Source of the DNA: Hypsibius dujardini
Taxonomy: Eukaryota; Tardigrada; Eutardigrada; Parachela; Hypsibiidae
Length of the DNA stretch: 64,000 nucleotides
Direction of reading: 5' to 3'
Assembly: GCA_001579985.1 (NCBI GenBank)
Contig: LRSR01010177.1
Location: forward strand, 1-64,000
Numbering within the stretch: the first letter of the stretch is position 1; each line of letters begins with the position of its first letter. The notes under the pieces are model-generated. The model was not told the DNA's origin. It saw nothing but the letters and a program-made list of their open reading frames with translations, and ran no database searches. The translations under genes were made by a program, and so were the position numbers. This document shows positions 59,118-64,000 of this stretch, in pieces.

Positions 59118-62100
59118 ATGATGAACAGCATGGAGCAGGTATGGATCACCAGGTTTTTGGTTTCGGCCGGTTGTTTTCAAGGATGGAATTTGTCTTTCCT
59201 TAGGAGATACTCCAGATTGAGGCGTACAGCCGTCAGTTTTACGAGCCGCAGAACGCGCTCCAGCAGAAGGAGGCGGAGAAAGCGTTGATTCACTTCGCAG
59301 AGAGTCAGGATGTCCTGCAGAAATGCACGGTTCTGCTGGAACGCGGTCAGGTGAGTGGAGAGGAACGGGAACGGGAAAATTGTCAGAGGCGTCTCTGAGG
59401 ATTCCCTTGGAATTTTGTGTGAAAACTCCGTTCTTTTCACCCACTTTAGTCGCCCTATTCCATTGTTCTGGCCCTAAATACCTTGACGAAACTGTGTATG
59501 AAGCAGCCGTCTCTGCCGCTGAATCAGCGAATCGACATCCGTAAGGAAGAACAATAATTGGAATGACATTTTTTAGGAATATTTTCTATTTTATGATGTA
59601 GGTAATTTCATTTTACGATTCCTCTACGCAAATCCCAAGCAGATGCCCTATGTGATGCAAGCGGCAACGAAGGTTTGTGCGCTGAAATGGGATTTCCTAT
59701 TTTTGGAATCTATTCTGAGCGTTTGTTGTGGTTTTCCCTCTCGCACAGCTGTTCGCGACGATTGTGAAATTCGGCTGGTTCGATCGGGAAAAGGATGACT
59801 TCATGTTCCGCAGCGTCATCACCGATGTTATGAAGTTCATCGAGGTTAGTTTGGAGCGTTTTGGTATTTTAAAAAGAGTAACTCGAATTTTTCGAATTAT
59901 TTTTTATTTTTGAAACCTGATTATCCGTCAATCAAGCAATCAATAGTTACTGTCAGGTACGTTTGTCCACACAGTGCAGTTGAAAGTTTCAGGTCGTCAT
60001 CAATCAACAAATCAATCAGTATTGACCAAGCTTGGTCTTTGGATGCTACGATGATTTGCAAGATCCGAACGCCAGTGAAAAATCTGCCGTGATGACACGT
60101 GACAAAATCTTAAACCACTCTAAACTCATCAAAACCCAGCGAACCCAATCCAAGGAACACAACGAACGAGAACCTAACGAACAATAGCAATAAATGAGCC
60201 ACTCTCTCGAAACTGAGCTTAGTTATTCGATATATTATCATATATTTTTTTTATGGTAAAATATGATCGTATTTTTCTGATTCCTTTTTTTCCTCCAGGG
60301 ATCCATGGAACAAAGTGTGGTTGGCATTCAACTGCTCACTGCCCTAGTCATTGAGATGTGCCATCCCAGTGGCGTAAGTTGTTTATCCCATTTTCTCTCG
60401 GAAACCCGAAAGCTCTTACTGACGCTATCTAATTATCTCCTTGCAGGGTGATTCGGCGCGGTCCATGTCCCTCCACATGAAGACCTCCTCGACGTTCCGG
60501 GAGAACCAGCTGTATGACATCTACAAACTGGCTTGCAGTCTCCTCGAGAACGCCGTCAAGAATGGGCAGGGAACATTCGAGGTACAGAATTGAGCTATGC
60601 TGTTTTCTGACGCTACGAGAGGCGCATCTTCTTACTCCGCTACTCGGGAGTTCTTCTCGCGGTGGCTTCCGCACTCCTCGCAGACCGAGTTTACATTACT
60701 GGGCTATTCCGATATTTCTTCACCCTATTACTGACATTCCCAATACCGAGACACCTCCCATCATCCCTTTATTGGGTCTGTTCTAGCGTTGTACAGTAAT
60801 GCTGGATTTTCTAGGCCGGAGCTCGTCCGTTTTTCCGCCCGGAGACCCTCCCGTACTTCTCTAGTTTGCTCAGCTTAGCACTCGCCTGCCTGAACTACGA
60901 CTTCATCGGGACGGCTACGGATGAGTCGGACGACGCCAACACCGTCCAGATCCCCGTCACCTGGCGAACAAGTACAGTAGCAGCGCCTGTCGACTCAAAG
61001 TTTACCTCTCTAATTATTCCATATTTTCCTGCCGATTCAGCTTTCCTTGACTTGGACCATTTGAAACTCTTCTTCAATCTCTTTGCCGCCCTCCCGCCGA
61101 ACATCGGATACCTGGTTAGTCAATCTAGAGTCAATTTATCCTCACCTTCATCGGTTGTTGTGATAGTTCACGACAAAGAGTTGGGATTTCTTTACAGGCA
61201 CTGGGCATCCTCATCCAACTGGCCTCCGTGAGACGATCTCTTTTCAATGCATCGGAGCGTACGAAATACCTCAACACGCTCATATCCGGTGTTCGCGACA
61301 TCCTCGAAAACCATTTCACGGTCAGTTCTAGTGTGCCATGAATACATTCCATTTTACTTATTTTTATATGTTTGAAAAATAGCTATTTTATTTATTTTAT
61401 TGGTGTATATTTTGGTTAAATTTTTGCTAGAATCTGGAAGATCCGCAGTGTTATCACGAATTCTGCCGGCTGCTGGCCCGTCTCAAGGCCAGCTTCCAGC
61501 TTAGCGAGCTGATGGAGTCCGACAACTACACTAGCTTCATCCAAGAAGTGGCCAAGTTCACGGTCATGAGCTTGCAGCAGCTGCAGTTCAGCCACAACAG
61601 CCTGCACTATATTCTCAGCCTCTGGCAGCGCCTCGTCGCATCCATGCCCTACGTCAAGTCCAGCCAGCCGCACCACCTCGACACATACGCGCCGGAAGTG
61701 TCGCGCGCCATGATTATGGCCCACCTGCAGATGGTGTCCCGGGTGATCAACGACGGCATGGAAGACCCGATTGACGACTTGGGCCTGTTGCAGCAGCAGC
61801 TGGATCAGTTTGCCATTATTGTGCGCTGCGAGTATGAAGCCAACTGCACGTTCATCGTCCAGCTGTTTGAGCGATCCGCGCGGCTGTATGATGACCTGCT
61901 GAAGAAAGCCGGTAGTGCGGAGAAGGATGTCTTGATTGAAGAAGGTAAGTCCATTACAGATGCAGATTTGTATGTCTGTCTCTCTTCCTCTTTGTCGTCT
62001 ATTTTTCTGTCCATTCATGTGTCTATCTGTCTGCCTGCCTGCATGTCTGCCTATATCTGTTCATCTGTCTATGTGCCTGCTTGTCTGCCTGTCACTCTGA

Positions 62101-64000
62101 GTGTCTGTTCCTTAGCCTATTCTTTGCATGGCTAAATGTTGTACTCAACTAACATACTCTTTCCTTGTTTTCAGAGAGACTAGCATGGCTCGTTTACTTC
62201 ATCGGTGCTGCGATTAGTGGACGAGTAGCTTACACTGCATCCGACGAGACGGACGGCATTGACGCCCAACTAATTTGCCGGTAATTTTCGGTTTTTTCTG
62301 CAATTACTCGTGTGTCCGCGTACGCTCTGGTTACCCCTTTTTCCCGCTGTTGTATTACCCAACGTAATTCGGTGTAATACCAATCTATGTTTCCATTTTA
62401 GGGTGATGAGGTTAATGGGCTATACGGATAACAAGTTGAACCGTCGGAAAAGCGAAAAGCTGGAGCTTGCGAACATGCAGTTTTTCGAGTACTTCCGGAA
62501 GGTGTATATCGGTGACCAGTCACCCAAGGGTGTCTACCAGGTCATGAAGACGGAATTGGGTATTGATGACGAGCTGGTGGTCATGAGCATTATGATACGG
62601 AAAATGTGAGTTGTACTTGCGATGACCTTATTCCATACTTCTGTCTGTCTGTTTGTCTGTTGGTCTTTCTTGCCGCTTCTCTCTCTTTCATCCATCTTGT
62701 ACGTCTGTCTGTTTTCGTATTCACTCCCGTTTAGGTTGTGACTGCCTGCCTCCTTTCTTTCTGAATTTGGTGTTCCTCTTTCTTCCACAGTGTGACGAAC
62801 CTAAAGTTCTGGGGCGACAGTGATAATGTTGTGACGCGCAGTCTACAGCTCTTGAACGACCTGTCCATGGGCTACAGCAGTATTCGCCGGATGGTCAAGC
62901 TGGACGAAGTACAGTTTCTGCTGAAGAACCACACGGTATAGTGCTTCTCTTGTTGTTCTTGTTCACTACTACGCGTGCTCACCCACATGTAGATTGACCA
63001 CACATTTTGTGCTGTGCAGAGTGACAACTTCCCATTCCTCGGCACCAATTCCACCCTAGTCGACCTAAAATGCCGCACCGCTTTCTACGCCTCCTTAGCT
63101 CGCTTGCTCTCGACCGAACTTGTCGAAGATGAGGACAAACTGGAGGAGTTCATGCGGCCAATTGGCGGTGAGATTGTTGAGACTTGTTTGTTCGAGTTCT
63201 CCCTTTGTGCTTCGAATGACCCATTCCCATGGTGCCTGCCCATCGTGGCTGGCATCTCTGGTCTTTTCGGAGAGCGAGTTGGTGTTACTGGGCTGAGCCG
63301 GCACTTTGCTGGTCTTTGCATTTCCAATACCAAGACATGTTTGTTTGCCCACTACGTTCATGACTGTCTGTATAGACTGTGTGACTATGTTAGAGACTGG
63401 CTGTTATGCCTTTTTGTTTTCCTGATTGTCTGCCTGCCTGTTGCTCTATCTAGCTCTCTGCCTCTCTGTCTGTCTATCTATCTACTTGTCTGTCTGTGTC
63501 TTTTTCTGGTTGCTTATCTGCCTAAAACTTTCTGCATTGTCTTTCAAGACTAATTCGTTCTCATTTCTCCAGCTGAGTTTGAGACCCTCGGGCGGCTTAT
63601 GTCCAACGTTGGCACACCCCTCTTCAATGAGAAGGAAGCCAAGTTGGCGGCCATCGGCATCGCGCGCGACCTCCGCGGCATCTGCTCCTCTCTGCTGAAC
63701 CGAAACGCCTACGTTCTGTTTTTCGAGTGGATGCAAGTCTTGACGACGTTTACAATTGTTACATGACACCGTCGCCGTGTTCGCTTCTTGATTTACGTGT
63801 GTTTTCTATAGATATCCAAAGTACCTGGCCGTGTGTGAACGGGTGGTGGAGTTCTGGTATTCCGACCCGGCCGTCACCAATCCCATGCTCAAGTTTATGT
63901 CCGAGCTGGATCAGAATCGCTCGCAACGGATAGCCTTCGACATTTCCTCGCCCAACAATATTTTACTCTTCAAAGAAATCTGCAAAATTTTTACTGTATA
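59118..64000 (+). CDS. XPO7: Exportin-7 (RanBP16), N-terminal three quarters
   Basis: Importin-beta-family nuclear transport receptor that binds RanGTP and exports proteins. Seventeen exons lie in the window: 59118-59138, 59204-59350, 59450-59540, 59602-59672, 59749-59844, 60299-60373, 60447-60581, 60815-60971, 61041-61114, 61198-61320, 61431-61944, 62175-62280, 62402-62605, 62791-62935, 63020-63167, 63573-63732, 63812-64000 and beyond; about 818 of roughly 1090 residues. Diagnostic matches to human XPO7 include [107 protein letters not shown] and [19 protein letters not shown]. The intron at 63733 begins GC (GCAAGT), a GC-AG intron. The start uses MMNSMEQ; an in-frame ATG at 59046 would add 24 residues. 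HEAT repeats are expected throughout. The gene runs off the right edge. Confidence 0.95.
59925..60030. repeat. AATCAATC cluster in XPO7 intron 5
   Basis: Several TCAATCAA words at irregular spacing, like those in other introns of the window. Confidence 0.6.
61965..62105. repeat. GTCT array in XPO7 intron 11
   Basis: Degenerate GTCT/GCCT units in sense orientation. Confidence 0.85.
62637..62720. repeat. GTCT array in XPO7 intron 13
   Basis: Short GTCT run in sense orientation followed by pyrimidine-rich sequence. Confidence 0.8.
63355..63500. repeat. GTCT/GCCT array in XPO7 intron 15
   Basis: Degenerate GTCT, GCCT and ATCT units in sense orientation within the 405-base intron 63168-63572. 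Confidence 0.82.

Overview
The window is nuclear DNA of a small invertebrate animal. Every multi-exon gene has spliceosomal GT-AG introns, and the genes are animal families: a BMP type II receptor, clarins, proteasome subunit Rpn12/PSMD8 and exportin-7. The invertebrate style (short introns in housekeeping genes, secreted six-cysteine modules of clip-like layout) makes an ecdysozoan my best guess. I cannot name the species, and a tardigrade is only one possibility.

Layout. 1-8059, minus strand: 5' part of a BMPR2-type receptor (signal peptide, ectodomain, membrane segment, first residues of the kinase); the rest lies off the left edge. 8060-12078: intergenic, with a PIF/Harbinger-like MITE. 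12079-17804, minus: two tandem clarin paralogues with the same exon plan. 17805-22546: intergenic, no gene seen. 22547-53909, plus: three related genes for secreted mucin-like proteins built from a repeated six-cysteine module (16, 4 and 35 copies, 55 in all). The cluster is interrupted at 35239-36476 by a small minus-strand gene for a probable mitochondrial protein and by a repeat-rich stretch. 53910-56600: a foldback repeat and a decayed leucine-rich-repeat gene. 56603-58399, minus: PSMD8. 59118-64000, plus: 17 exons of XPO7, running off the right edge; PSMD8 and XPO7 diverge from a shared 718-base region.

The main candidate for something undescribed is the 31-kb three-gene cluster. I assembled the gene models exon by exon. 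All reading frames close: the predicted proteins are 1692 aa, about 351 aa (end uncertain) and 3088 aa. The module is C-x12-C-x9-C-x10-C-x5-CC-[F/Y], in the C-C-C-C-CC order seen in clip domains and beta-defensins. No protease domain is attached, and Thr/Ser/Pro or Gly linkers separate the modules. In the largest gene every intron is phase 1, which suits exon shuffling. A secreted matrix, mucus, cuticle or defence role is inferred, not shown.

Non-coding sequence is dominated by GTCT/GTCC-type microsatellites that, inside introns, nearly always lie in the same orientation relative to the gene. There are also several non-autonomous DNA-transposon-like inverted-repeat elements and AATC-rich patches. 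I saw no tRNA, rRNA, CRISPR array or retroviral-type element.
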